The position numbers were made by a program, and so were the translations under genes. From Dyella mobilis (GTDB lineage: Bacteria > Pseudomonadota > Gammaproteobacteria > Xanthomonadales > Rhodanobacteraceae): 64,000 nt of DNA. The notes beneath the pieces are model-generated. The model was not told where the DNA came from. It did not search any database and saw only the letters and a program-made list of their open reading frames with translations. The stretch covers positions 682,001 to 746,000 of the forward strand of contig NZ_JADIKF010000040.1 in assembly GCF_016904945.1 (NCBI RefSeq). The letters are read 5' to 3'. Positions 41,166 through 49,954 of this stretch are shown piece by piece (the first letter of the stretch is position 1; each line of letters begins with the position of its first letter).

Positions 41166-41426
41166 GTGACAGTCCCGTCAAGCACCGTCATCCCGCTCGT
41201 CCTTTTGGCTTGTTGGGCCGGTCTCCAGGTAGCTCGCAGGTTCTCCTCAAAAACAACCGTTCCCCAACGCGCGCCGGAAAGCATCAGCGATGAGGAAATC
41301 CTGCGCGAGCACTTCGCCGGCCGTCGCATCAATGCCCTGATGCTCTATCGCATCCGCCATGCCTGTGGCCTGAAAGATGCCCAGAAGGGCCTGCAGGCGC
41401 TTGCGAACGCGGCGACAAGAAAATGA
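41166..41426 (+). CDS. Small membrane protein with bL12 C-terminal-like domain
   Basis: An 86-residue protein starting with GTG at 41166, six bases after a very strong AAGGAGG site. An N-terminal hydrophobic segment (VIPLVLLACWAGLQVA) is followed by a polar linker. The C-terminal stretch INALMLYRIRHACGLKDAQK resembles the helix-turn of ribosomal protein bL12's C-terminal domain (I..IK.YRE.TGLGLKEAK). It overlaps the next gene's start as ATGA. Function unknown; a membrane-anchored factor-binding domain is a speculative reading. Confidence 0.75.
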   Translation: MTVPSSTVIPLVLLACWAGLQVARRFSSKTTVPQRAPESISDEEILREHFAGRRINALMLYRIRHACGLKDAQKGLQALANAATRK

Positions 41427-42031
41427 TTCTCTACCTGCTGGACCTGATCGGCGTGGCGGTATTCGCGGTAAGCGGCGTACTGGTTGCCGCGCATTCGGGA
41501 ATGGACCTGCTCGGCGGCTTCGCCCTGGCGGCCTTGACCGCCATCGGCGGCGGCACCTTGCGCGACGTACTGCTCAATCGCCACCCGATTTTCTGGATCC
41601 GCGACGCCCGCTACTTGCTGGTGATCCTGATTGCCGCCTCACTGACCATGGTCTACGTCGCCTTCCTGCCGCCACCGGGTTACAGCCTGCTGATCGCCGA
41701 CGCGCTGGGCCTGGCCTTGTTCGCGATCAGCGGGGCGCAAATCGCCGAGTCGGAAGCACACTCGCCGCTGATCGTCGTGTTGATGGGTGCCATGACCGGT
41801 ACCGCCGGCGGCATGTTGCGCGACGTCATGAGCGCTCGCGTACCGTTGATCTTCCAACAGGATCTATATGCCACGGCGGCCGTCGGCGGCGTCGTGGTGT
41901 ATCTGATCCTGCAAAAAGTCGGCGCACCGCGCACCTTTGCGGTTTGCGTCGGGGTTGCCGTCATTCTCGGGCTGCGTATGCTCGCCGTGATGGACGGTGC
42001 GCATTTGCCTCGGTTGCATGCCTTGCATTAA
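41423..42031 (+). CDS. TRIC-type cation channel / UPF0126 family protein
   Basis: A 202-residue membrane protein with about seven hydrophobic segments in two repeats. Each repeat carries the family motif: AIGGGTLRDVLLNRHPIFW and GTAGGMLRDVMSARVPLIF. These GGG/GGMLRDV pairs define the UPF0126 family, structurally related to trimeric intracellular cation channels. Translationally coupled to the small upstream gene. Its stop overlaps the stop of the convergent AEC transporter gene. Confidence 0.9.
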   Translation: MILYLLDLIGVAVFAVSGVLVAAHSGMDLLGGFALAALTAIGGGTLRDVLLNRHPIFWIRDARYLLVILIAASLTMVYVAFLPPPGYSLLIADALGLALFAISGAQIAESEAHSPLIVVLMGAMTGTAGGMLRDVMSARVPLIFQQDLYATAAVGGVVVYLILQKVGAPRTFAVCVGVAVILGLRMLAVMDGAHLPRLHALH

Positions 42032-42933
42032 CCGGCCGGCAGCAGGCCATTACCCAGCGGTACCGTCAGCAGGGACAAGACGATGCCGGCACCAAGCACG
42101 GCATTGGCAAGCGGCGGGTCGAGTTCGTATTCATCGGCGAGGATGGCTGCCGAGATCATGGGAGCCATGGCTGCCTGCAGCACGCCGATGGTGAGGACCA
42201 GGCCGCCGACACCCGTGACGATGCCGATCAGCCAGCACGCCAGCGGCGCCAGCAAAAGTTTCCAGCCAAGTCCCCAGGCCAGTGCACTGAGTTGTTTCGC
42301 ACCAAGCCGGAACTGAAACTGCATTCCCACCGAAAACAAAGCCAGCGGGGTGAGCGTTGCGCCGATCGGCGACAGCACACCATGCACCATCGCCGGCCAA
42401 CCGCCCATGGCGCCGACGACCATGCCAAAGATCAACGCCACAAAAGAAGGGAAAGTAAGGATGCGCCGCACGATCACGCCCAGGTCAGGGCTTCTGCCCG
42501 CATAAATCGAGGCCACCACGATGCCTGCCGAAGACAGCAGCGGGAAGCAGCCCAACTGATCGGCCACCACGGCCAGCGACAGCCCCGGCTGGCCATGCAA
42601 GGCCAGCATCATCGGATATCCCATGAACGAGGTATTGCCCAGGCCGCAAACCAGGACCAGGGCACCGATCCGCCCTCGCGACCAGCCCAGGCGAGGACCC
42701 AACAGACCAAACAGCAGCCACGCGCCGCCAAATGTGACGACCATCGCCGCCACGGGAAACCACAGCTGTACGTCGATTTTTACGCGAGGAATCAGGTCCA
42801 GCACCAATGCCGGCAAGGCAACGTTGATCACCCACCAGTTGATGCCCGGCACGATACCCGCAGGCGGCCGCGCCCAGCGCGCAACCGCCAGCCCCAGGGC
42901 CATGCAGGCAAACAGCAGTAGCAGCGCGCTCAT
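42028..42933 (-). CDS. AEC-family transporter
   Basis: A 301-residue membrane protein with about ten hydrophobic segments, of the auxin-efflux-carrier/malonate-permease type. Characteristic are NWWVINVALPALVL near the N-terminus, GLGNTSFMGYPMMLAL and the ending with AAMAPMISAAILADEYELDP. The ATG at 42933 is preferred because GGAGTCC precedes it; a TTG nine bases earlier is possible. Substrate not predictable, probably an organic anion. Confidence 0.88.
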   Translation of the reverse strand: MSALLLLFACMALGLAVARWARPPAGIVPGINWWVINVALPALVLDLIPRVKIDVQLWFPVAAMVVTFGGAWLLFGLLGPRLGWSRGRIGALVLVCGLGNTSFMGYPMMLALHGQPGLSLAVVADQLGCFPLLSSAGIVVASIYAGRSPDLGVIVRRILTFPSFVALIFGMVVGAMGGWPAMVHGVLSPIGATLTPLALFSVGMQFQFRLGAKQLSALAWGLGWKLLLAPLACWLIGIVTGVGGLVLTIGVLQAAMAPMISAAILADEYELDPPLANAVLGAGIVLSLLTVPLGNGLLPAG

Positions 42934-43004
42934 GGACTCCAATCAAAACAAAGGCGGCCGCAGTATAGCGGCCGCCTTCGCTCGAACACGCAGAGGGCTT
43001 GAGC

Positions 43005-44876
43005 TCAGCCCAGCAGTACGCGATTCAAACGCTGCACGAAAGCAGCCGGATCCGCCAGCTGCGCACCGGCTGCGATCTCCGCCTGCTCAAGCAGCAAGCT
43101 GGCGAGATCTTCGGCCTTGACGCCGTCGCCTTCCGCCTCGACGCGCTTGAGCAGCGGATGCTGCGGATTGATCTCCAGCGTCGGCTTGTTCGCAGGCATG
43201 TCGTGTCCGGCCTCGCGCAACAGGCGCGCCAGATGCGGGGCCATCTCGTAGTCGGACAAGGCCAGGCACGAAGGCGAATCGGTCAGCCGCGCGGAGACTT
43301 TTACCTCGCCCACGCGATCGCCCAACAGCTCTTTGAGTTTCTTCAACAGCGGCTCGGCCGCCCTGCTGGCTTCCTCCTGCTGCTTCTTGTCGGCTTCGTC
43401 CAGCGGCAGTTCGCCCTTGGCGACATTGCGCAGCTTCTTGCCCGCATACTCAGTCAGGCTGCCAATCATCCACTCGTCGATGCGGTCTGACATCAACAGC
43501 ACCTCGATACCTTTGGCCTTGAAAGCCTCCAGTTGCGGACTTCCTGCCGCCGCCGCATAACTGTCGGCCGTGATGTACCAGATGATGTCCTGGCCAATGG
43601 CCATGCGGGCGATGTAGTCGTCGAGCGATACTTTCTGAGCGTTGCCCTCGCCCTTGGTGGAAGCGAAACGCAGCAACTTGGCGATGCGCTCGCGATTGGC
43701 GTGGTCTTCGGCGATACCTTCCTTGAGCGTGTTGCCGAACGCTTTATAGAACGTCTCGAATTTCTCGGGCTCGTCCCTGGCCAGCTTTTCGATCAGGTCG
43801 AGCACGCGCTTGACGCAAGCGGACTTGATGCGTTCCAACTGGCGATTCTGCTGCAGGATTTCGCGGCTCACGTTCAACGGCAGGTCGTCTGCGTCGACCA
43901 CGCCACGCACGAAACGCAGGTAGTTCGGCAACAGCTCTTCGGCTGCATCCATGATGAAGACGCGCTTGATGTACAGCTTCAAGCCTTTGCGTTCGTCGCG
44001 GCCGCCCATCATCAGTTCGAACGGCGGCTGCGAAGGGATATACAGCAGCGTAGTGAAACTTTGGCTGCCTTCCACGCGGTTGTGGGTCCAGGCCAACGCA
44101 TCGTTGAAATCGTGGCCCAGCGACTTGTAGAAGCTCTGGTAATCTTCCTCGCTGATTTCGCTCTTGGGCTTGGCCCACAATGCCGAAGCGGCGTTGACGG
44201 TCTCCCATTCATCGGTAGGCTGGTCGTCCTTCTCCACCGGCATGCGGATGGGAAAGGCGACGTGGTCGGAATAGCGGGTAATCAGGGAGCGCAACGGCCA
44301 GCGCTTGAGGAATTCGTCCTCGTCGGCCTTCAAATGCAGGATCACGGCGGTACCGCGCTCGGCAAGGTCGACCTGCTCCAGCGAGTATTCGCCTTTTCCG
44401 TCGCTTTCCCACTTCACGCCATCACTGGCGGGTGCGTCGGCACGACGGCTTAGTACCGTCACCTTGTCCGCCACCACGAACGAAGAATAGAAGCCCACGC
44501 CGAACTGGCCGATCAGGCGCGCATCGCTCTTCTGCTCCGAGCTCATTGCCTCCAGGAAACGGCGGGTGCCGGAGCTGGCGATGGTGCCGATGTTGGCAAC
44601 CACTTCGTCACGGCTCATGCCTACGCCATTGTCGCGAACGGTAATCGTGCGCGCGGCCGGATCCCAGCTTACGTCGATGTGCAGCTCGGCATCGCCGGCC
44701 AGCAGCTCGGGCTTGGCGATGGACTCGAAGCGCAGCTTGTCGCACGCGTCGGAAGCGTTGGAGATCAGTTCGCGCAGGAAGATTTCCTTGTGCGAATAAA
44801 GGGAATGCGTCACCAGGTGCAGTACCTGGGCGACTTCGGCTTCGAATTTGCGGGTTTCGGCAGTAGGAGTCGTCAT
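43005..44876 (-). CDS. htpG: Chaperone HtpG (Hsp90)
   Basis: A 623-residue Hsp90. The N-terminal ATP-binding domain has ELISNASDACDKLRFES, DNGVGMSRDE and GQFGVGFYSSFVVADKV. The middle domain has RVFIMDAAEELLPNYLRFVRG (in part) and the C-terminal dimerisation region is complete. N-terminus ETRKFEAEVAQVLHLVTHSL is canonical. It lies 58 or so bases downstream of the AEC transporter start and after htpX on the same strand. Confidence 0.97.
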   Translation of the reverse strand: MTTPTAETRKFEAEVAQVLHLVTHSLYSHKEIFLRELISNASDACDKLRFESIAKPELLAGDAELHIDVSWDPAARTITVRDNGVGMSRDEVVANIGTIASSGTRRFLEAMSSEQKSDARLIGQFGVGFYSSFVVADKVTVLSRRADAPASDGVKWESDGKGEYSLEQVDLAERGTAVILHLKADEDEFLKRWPLRSLITRYSDHVAFPIRMPVEKDDQPTDEWETVNAASALWAKPKSEISEEDYQSFYKSLGHDFNDALAWTHNRVEGSQSFTTLLYIPSQPPFELMMGGRDERKGLKLYIKRVFIMDAAEELLPNYLRFVRGVVDADDLPLNVSREILQQNRQLERIKSACVKRVLDLIEKLARDEPEKFETFYKAFGNTLKEGIAEDHANRERIAKLLRFASTKGEGNAQKVSLDDYIARMAIGQDIIWYITADSYAAAAGSPQLEAFKAKGIEVLLMSDRIDEWMIGSLTEYAGKKLRNVAKGELPLDEADKKQQEEASRAAEPLLKKLKELLGDRVGEVKVSARLTDSPSCLALSDYEMAPHLARLLREAGHDMPANKPTLEINPQHPLLKRVEAEGDGVKAEDLASLLLEQAEIAAGAQLADPAAFVQRLNRVLLG

Positions 44877-44946
44877 GCGATTGAGTGAGTTGTGTTTTGA
44901 GTGGGTATCAGATGGGAAACGAAAAGCCAGTGGAGAACGACGTTCT

Positions 44947-45837
44947 TCATCCCTGCTTTTGCAGGGCTGCGATGCGCTCTTCCAGCGGCGGATGGCTCAT
45001 GAACAGGCGCTGGAACCCCTGCGCCAAGGGACCGGAAATGCCAAAGGCCGCCATCGTCTTGGGGAGGGTACTTTCGCCGTGGTTGAGCTGCAGGCGCTGC
45101 AAGGCCGAGATCATCGCGCCGCGACCCGCCAACTTCGCGCCGGCCGCGTCGGCGTGGAATTCGCGCCAGCGCGAGAACGCCATCACGATCATCGAGGCGA
45201 ACAGGCCGAACACCAATTGCAGCACCATCACCGAGACAAAATAACCGATGCCCGATCCGCCGCGATTGTCGCGCCCTCCGGAAAGCCAGCTGTCGACCAG
45301 CCGGCCAACGACACGGGCAGCCAGGATCACCAGCGTGTTGAGCACGCCCTGGATCAAGGTAAGCGTCACCATGTCGCCATTGGCAACGTGCCCGATTTCG
45401 TGACCGAGCACGGCCGTCACCTGTTCGCGATCCATCTGCTGCAGCAGGCCGGTGCTCACCGCAACCAGGGCGCTGTTCTTGGTCATGCCGGTGGCGAACG
45501 CATTCATTTCCGGCGCGTCGTAGATGGCCACCTCGGGCATGCCGATGCCGGCATTCTGGGCATGGCGACGAACCGTCTCCACCAGCCAGCGCTCGGCGTC
45601 ATTCTGCGGCTGCTCGATCACGCGGGCGCCAGTGGTCATCTTGGCCATCCACTTGGACGTGGCCAGCGAAATGAACGCACCTCCCATGCCGAACACGGCC
45701 GCGAAGATGAGCAGCCCCGGCATGCCGCCATAGCCGCGCATCGCTGCCCACTGGTCGACACCAAAGAGATGGCAGACCATGCCAAGCAGGAGCAGGACGG
45801 CTAGATTGGTAACGAGGAAGAGTGCGATGCGGCGCAT
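44947..45837 (-). CDS. htpX: Membrane zinc metalloprotease HtpX
   Basis: A 296-residue M48 protease involved in membrane-protein quality control. Two N-terminal membrane segments (residues 4-23 and 38-58) precede the zinc site HEIGH (His146, Glu147, His150) and the third ligand in REFHADAAGAKLAG. Two further hydrophobic segments lie at about 160-175 and 195-215. ATG at 45837 (MRRIALFLVTNLAVLLLLGM) is the family start. Placed 70 bases upstream of htpG, consistent with a shared heat-stress role. Confidence 0.95.
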   Translation of the reverse strand: MRRIALFLVTNLAVLLLLGMVCHLFGVDQWAAMRGYGGMPGLLIFAAVFGMGGAFISLATSKWMAKMTTGARVIEQPQNDAERWLVETVRRHAQNAGIGMPEVAIYDAPEMNAFATGMTKNSALVAVSTGLLQQMDREQVTAVLGHEIGHVANGDMVTLTLIQGVLNTLVILAARVVGRLVDSWLSGGRDNRGGSGIGYFVSVMVLQLVFGLFASMIVMAFSRWREFHADAAGAKLAGRGAMISALQRLQLNHGESTLPKTMAAFGISGPLAQGFQRLFMSHPPLEERIAALQKQG

Positions 45838-45978
45838 AACGGTCCTTGGTCGGTCACACTTAAGGAAACAATGGTAATCCGGCAGCAGAGATTCGGGCAA
45901 AAGCCCGCCTTTTCAAGGCTTAAGCCGCTTTCATCGGCCGGCCATGGGCAGTTCGGTCAGCTTCCGTAAAATGCGCCG

Positions 45979-46845
45979 ATGAATTATCGCGGACGTTTCG
46001 CTCCCTCCCCCACCGGCCTGCTGCATGCCGGCTCCCTGGTTGCTGCCGTAGGCAGTTGGCTGTGTGCCCGCCACGCTGGCGGCCAGTGGTTGCTGCGCGT
46101 GGAAGATATCGACCCGCCGCGCGAAGTGGCCGGATCGGCCGCCGCCATTCTGGCTGCCTTGCCAGCCTTCGGCCTGATCGCCGATGGGCCTGTCATCTAT
46201 CAGTCATCGAGAATGGCCGCTTATGACGCGGCGTTTGAACAATTGCGCCAGACCGGCCTGCTCTTTCCCTGCTGGTGCAGCCGTACCGACCTCGCCACCG
46301 CCAATGGCCTGCATCGCGATGGGCATTGCGTCGCGCCAGCGGATCTCGACCGCCCTCCGGCGTGGCGGATCCGGGTGCCGGATGAGTCCATTCATTTCAC
46401 GGATGCCTTGCAGGGGCCGCAAAGTCAGTCTTTGCGCGACGCAGTCGGCGATTTCGTGATCCGCCGGGTCGAAGGTTTCTACTCTTATCAGTTGGCCTGC
46501 GTGGTGGACGATGCCTGGCAAGGCATCAGCGACGTGGTTCGCGGCAACGATCTGCTCGACTCCACTGCGCGTCAGATCTGGCTGCAACGTTGTCTGAGTT
46601 TGCCGACGCCGCGCTACCTGCACCTGCCCCTGGTGCTGGACAGCCAAGGCCGAAAATTGTCGAAGTCCGAACGCTCGCGCGAAATCGATCCGGCCGATCC
46701 GTTGCCCAGCCTGCGCCGCGCGCTGTCATTTTTGGGTATGGAGCCCGATGCCGGAGCCCGCGATGCTGCCGGGCTGCTCAATGCGGCGCTTGCTCATTTC
46801 AATCCGCAGCATTTGCCGCAATGCAGCGATCATCACGTGGCCTAA
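45979..46845 (+). CDS. gluQ: Glutamyl-Q tRNA(Asp) synthetase
   Basis: A 288-residue truncated GluRS-like enzyme that glutamylates queuosine in tRNA-Asp. It has the class I signature PSPTGLLHAGSLVAAVGSWL, the zinc-site CWC followed by a later Cys (GHCVAP), and KLSKS. The anticodon-binding domain of GluRS is absent, which is the family hallmark. ATG at 45979, divergent from htpX. Confidence 0.95.
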   Translation: MNYRGRFAPSPTGLLHAGSLVAAVGSWLCARHAGGQWLLRVEDIDPPREVAGSAAAILAALPAFGLIADGPVIYQSSRMAAYDAAFEQLRQTGLLFPCWCSRTDLATANGLHRDGHCVAPADLDRPPAWRIRVPDESIHFTDALQGPQSQSLRDAVGDFVIRRVEGFYSYQLACVVDDAWQGISDVVRGNDLLDSTARQIWLQRCLSLPTPRYLHLPLVLDSQGRKLSKSERSREIDPADPLPSLRRALSFLGMEPDAGARDAAGLLNAALAHFNPQHLPQCSDHHVA

Positions 46846-46986
46846 CCCGGTATAAAGATCGGTACGCAGTCGAAACATGTTCGTGATACCGAGAACCGAT
46901 ATTCTTTCATGATGTCTGCGTATAACCCCAGTTTGTCCGCGCACGCCGCGGAGACTTCCCTCGCAGACAATCAAGGAGATCAGGTC

Positions 46987-47727
46987 ATGGCACAGCGTAC
47001 GGCATTGGTTACGGGTGGCACCGGCGGCATCGGCACGGCCATCGTGCGCTACCTCGTCAAACAGGGGCACAAAGTCGCCACCAATTACCGCGACGAAGCA
47101 AAGGCCGAAGCCTGGCGCAAGAAAATGTCGGACGAAGGCATCGAGGTGTGCCTGGTGGCCGGCGACGTTGCCGAACCCGGGTCGTGCGAAGACATGATCA
47201 ACGCCATCCATCACAAGTGCGGCCCGATCGAGATCCTGGTCAACAACGCCGGCATTACTCGCGATACCACCTTCCACAAGATGACCTACCAGCAGTGGAT
47301 GGACGTGGTGAACACCAACCTCAACGCCTGCTTCAACGTTACCCGCCCAGTGATTGAGGACATGCGCACGCGCAAATGGGGCCGTATCGTGCAGATCAGC
47401 TCGATCAACGGGCAGAAAGGCCAGTACGGCCAAGCCAACTACGCAGCCGCCAAGGCCGGCATGCACGGCTTCACCATCTCGCTGGCACAGGAAAACGCGC
47501 GTTTCGGCATCACGGTGAACACGGTATCGCCCGGTTACGTGGCCACCGACATGGTGATGGCGGTGCCTGAGGAAGTACGCGAGAAGATCGTGGCGCAAAT
47601 CCCGGTGGGCCGGCTGGGCAAGCCTGAAGAAATCGCGCACGCCGTGACCTTCTTTACGACCGACGAGGCCAGTTGGATCACCGGCGCCAACCTGTCGATC
47701 AACGGCGGCCACTACATGGGTTGGTGA
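46987..47727 (+). CDS. phaB: Acetoacetyl-CoA reductase (PhaB type)
   Basis: A 246-residue SDR. TGGTGGIG cofactor motif at 9-16, NNAG at 87, catalytic Ser138/139 (QISSINGQKGQYGQ), Tyr152 and Lys156 (NYAAAKAG). NINGGHYMGW-type ending (SINGGHYMGW) and VAGDVAEPGSCEDM are characteristic of PhaB, which makes (R)-3-hydroxybutyryl-CoA for polyhydroxybutyrate. ATG at 46987 follows AAGGAG. No phaA or phaC is adjacent, so PHB synthesis depends on genes elsewhere. Confidence 0.88.
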   Translation: MAQRTALVTGGTGGIGTAIVRYLVKQGHKVATNYRDEAKAEAWRKKMSDEGIEVCLVAGDVAEPGSCEDMINAIHHKCGPIEILVNNAGITRDTTFHKMTYQQWMDVVNTNLNACFNVTRPVIEDMRTRKWGRIVQISSINGQKGQYGQANYAAAKAGMHGFTISLAQENARFGITVNTVSPGYVATDMVMAVPEEVREKIVAQIPVGRLGKPEEIAHAVTFFTTDEASWITGANLSINGGHYMGW

Positions 47728-47755
47728 TCTCAAAGGTCCTTGTGTTTGTATTTCC

Positions 47756-47785
47756 AGCGAGCCGCTCCAAATGGAGCGGCTCGCT
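47756..47785 (+). terminator. Terminator after phaB
   Basis: AGCGAGCCGCTCC-AAAT-GGAGCGGCTCGCT, a 13-bp perfect stem between convergent phaB and the LysR gene. Only a short T-rich tract follows. Confidence 0.75.
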
Positions 47786-47795
47786 CGTATTCCCT

Positions 47796-48743
47796 TCACA
47801 TTTCGCTCACATCCAGATTGCCGAGTGCGGATTGGAGCGCCGACAACGTTGATTCCTCCGTCAATAAGTCCTCCAGGAACGCCTGGGTGACCTCGTCGAT
47901 GCAGGCTTGGCTGCGTGTTGCCACGTAAAAGTCCGCATCGTAACGAAGGAGTCCGGGGTTGAGCGCGGCAATCAGCCCGGCAGCGAGGTAAGGCGCGGCA
48001 ACGTGATCCGGCAGATAGCCCAGGTGCCGACCGGACAGCACCAATACGGCGGTGGCTTCCATGTCGTCGGTGACCGCCGTCATCAATGATGGCACCGGCA
48101 CCCACCGGACGGCGGGAAGCAGGTAGCTGCGCCATGCCCATTCGCATCCGGCCAGTTCATCCGGCGACAGGTTTCCTGCACGGGCAAACAAAGGATGCTC
48201 GCGTCCGCAATAAGCCAGTTGCCGCTCCACGAAGAGCGGCACGTACTGGAGCGCAGGAACCCGATTGGCAAAATACCCCACGGCAAGCTGCAACTGTCCA
48301 TTGAGAAGTTGCGACTCCAGGTTACCCGGGGTGCGCGCGAATAATACAAACCTCACCGCCTCGTCGCGCTGCCTGAAGCGCGCTATCGCGCGAGCAATGC
48401 GCAGATTCTTTTCGGTCGACACGTGGCCGATCAGGCCAATGCTCAGCGTGCCGACCAGCTTTCGATCCAGATGGCGTACCTGAATGCCGAAGTCGTTCAC
48501 GGCGCCGATCAGGCTTCGCGCAAGTTTCACGAAGCGCTCGCCCTTAGGTGTAAGTCGAAAACCAGCACGACCGCGCTGACACAGCGAATAACCCAGCCGC
48601 GTCTCGAGCGTAGCAAGCTGTCCGCTCAGGGTGGATTGTCCGACATTCAATGATCCCTGGGCGGCAGACAAGCCTCCCGCATCCACGATCGCTATAAAAA
48701 CGCGAATCAGGCGTAAGTCCAGATCGGACAAGTTACCAAGCAT
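47796..48743 (-). CDS. LysR-family regulator of the guanidino operon
   Basis: A 315-residue LTTR. The N-terminal HTH is DLRLIRVFIAIVDAGGLSAA followed by the SLNVGQSTLSGQLATLETRL region (quoted in part). The C-terminal periplasmic-binding-fold effector domain begins at about residue 95 (GTLSIGLIGHVSTEKNL). ATG at 48743 is supported by AAGGA eight bases upstream; an earlier ATG at 48764 lacks a ribosome site. It is divergent from the gbuA operon, the usual layout for an activator of the neighbouring genes. Confidence 0.88.
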   Translation of the reverse strand: MLGNLSDLDLRLIRVFIAIVDAGGLSAAQGSLNVGQSTLSGQLATLETRLGYSLCQRGRAGFRLTPKGERFVKLARSLIGAVNDFGIQVRHLDRKLVGTLSIGLIGHVSTEKNLRIARAIARFRQRDEAVRFVLFARTPGNLESQLLNGQLQLAVGYFANRVPALQYVPLFVERQLAYCGREHPLFARAGNLSPDELAGCEWAWRSYLLPAVRWVPVPSLMTAVTDDMEATAVLVLSGRHLGYLPDHVAAPYLAAGLIAALNPGLLRYDADFYVATRSQACIDEVTQAFLEDLLTEESTLSALQSALGNLDVSEM

Positions 48744-48980
48744 ATTGAATCTTCCTTGATACATCGAAGCGCACCAATGTAGACGCGCTAGATTGGCGAT
48801 AGAAGAGTGCTCGCCCTCGGCCTAGCATCGAATTCATGGAACTGTCAGGCGTTGAAACCGCGCGAGGCAGCAGCGCCAGGGATGGCTTTTTGGAACTTGG
48901 ACGAAACTGCATGGAACGCAAGCTTATGCACGAACGCCCCTCATTACTCAGCCGACTGGTGCGCCTCAGGAAGCACCAGC
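48744..48980. promoter_or_regulatory. Divergent promoter region of LysR gene and guanidino operon
   Basis: 237 bases between the two start codons. It should contain the LysR operator, but no single T-N11-A palindrome stands out. It holds no gene. Confidence 0.4.
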
Positions 48981-49934
48981 GTGGTTGATCAACTGCATCA
49001 ACCGCTAGGCGGCAACAACATGCCGCGCTTTGGCGGCATTGCCAGCATGATGCGCCTGCCGGTCATCGATAACCCTTCGACACTCGATGTCGGATTTATC
49101 GGCATACCGCTCGACACCGGCACATCGAACCGATCCGGAACGCGCTTCGGGCCCCGCCAGATACGCTGCGAATCCGTACTGCTGCGCCCGTACAATATGG
49201 CAACCCGCGCCGCCCCTTTCGATGCATTGCGAATCGCCGATCTCGGCGACGTCGCCATCAATCCTTATAACCTGCTTGATTCCGTCGCACGCATCGAGCG
49301 GGCCTTTACACCCATCGTCGAAGCAGGATGCCGAACCATCACCCTCGGCGGCGACCATACGGTCACCCTGCCCATCTTGCGTGCGCTGCGAAAACGGCAT
49401 GGACCGATCGGCCTGATCCACATCGATGCGCACGCCGACGTCAACGACACGATGTTCGGCGAAAAAATCGCCCACGGCACCACCTTCCGGCGCGCCGTGG
49501 AAGAAGAATTGATCGACCCACACCGCGTCGTACAAATCGGACTGCGCGGCACCGGCTACACCGCGGAGGATTTCGACTGGTGCCGCCAGCAAGGCTTCCA
49601 GGTGGTGCAGGTTGAGGAATGCTGGGGACGTTCGCTAGTTCCGCTGATGGACGAAGTGCGCACCAGAATCGGATCGGGTCCGGCCTATTTTTCGTTGGAT
49701 ATCGACGGTATCGACCCTGCCTTTGCGCCAGGCACGGGCACGCCGGAAATCGGCGGCCTCACCGTGCCGCAAACACTCGAAATCATCCGCGGCGCATGGG
49801 GGATGAACCTGATCGGCGCCGACGTCGTGGAAGTGTCGCCGCCATACGACCCGCAAGGCACCACGGCATTGTTGGCAGCCAATCTCGCCTACGAATTGCT
49901 TTGTGTCATGCCCGGAGTCCCCCGCAGGGATTGA
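48981..49934 (+). CDS. gbuA: Ureohydrolase, probable 4-guanidinobutyrase
   Basis: A 317-residue Mn-dependent ureohydrolase. Metal ligands are in TLGGDHTVTLPIL, IDAHADVND and SLDIDGIDPAFAPGTGTPE. The N-terminal HQPLGGNNMPRFGGIASMMR matches guanidinobutyrase/guanidinopropionase more than agmatinase. It would release urea and GABA from 4-guanidinobutyrate, and the GABA transaminase gene in the same operon supports this. GTG start at 48981 with AGGA nine bases upstream; the frame extends further without homology. Agmatinase cannot be excluded. Confidence 0.8.
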   Translation: MVDQLHQPLGGNNMPRFGGIASMMRLPVIDNPSTLDVGFIGIPLDTGTSNRSGTRFGPRQIRCESVLLRPYNMATRAAPFDALRIADLGDVAINPYNLLDSVARIERAFTPIVEAGCRTITLGGDHTVTLPILRALRKRHGPIGLIHIDAHADVNDTMFGEKIAHGTTFRRAVEEELIDPHRVVQIGLRGTGYTAEDFDWCRQQGFQVVQVEECWGRSLVPLMDEVRTRIGSGPAYFSLDIDGIDPAFAPGTGTPEIGGLTVPQTLEIIRGAWGMNLIGADVVEVSPPYDPQGTTALLAANLAYELLCVMPGVPRRD

Positions 49935-49954
49935 ACGTGACAAGGAATGTGCTC

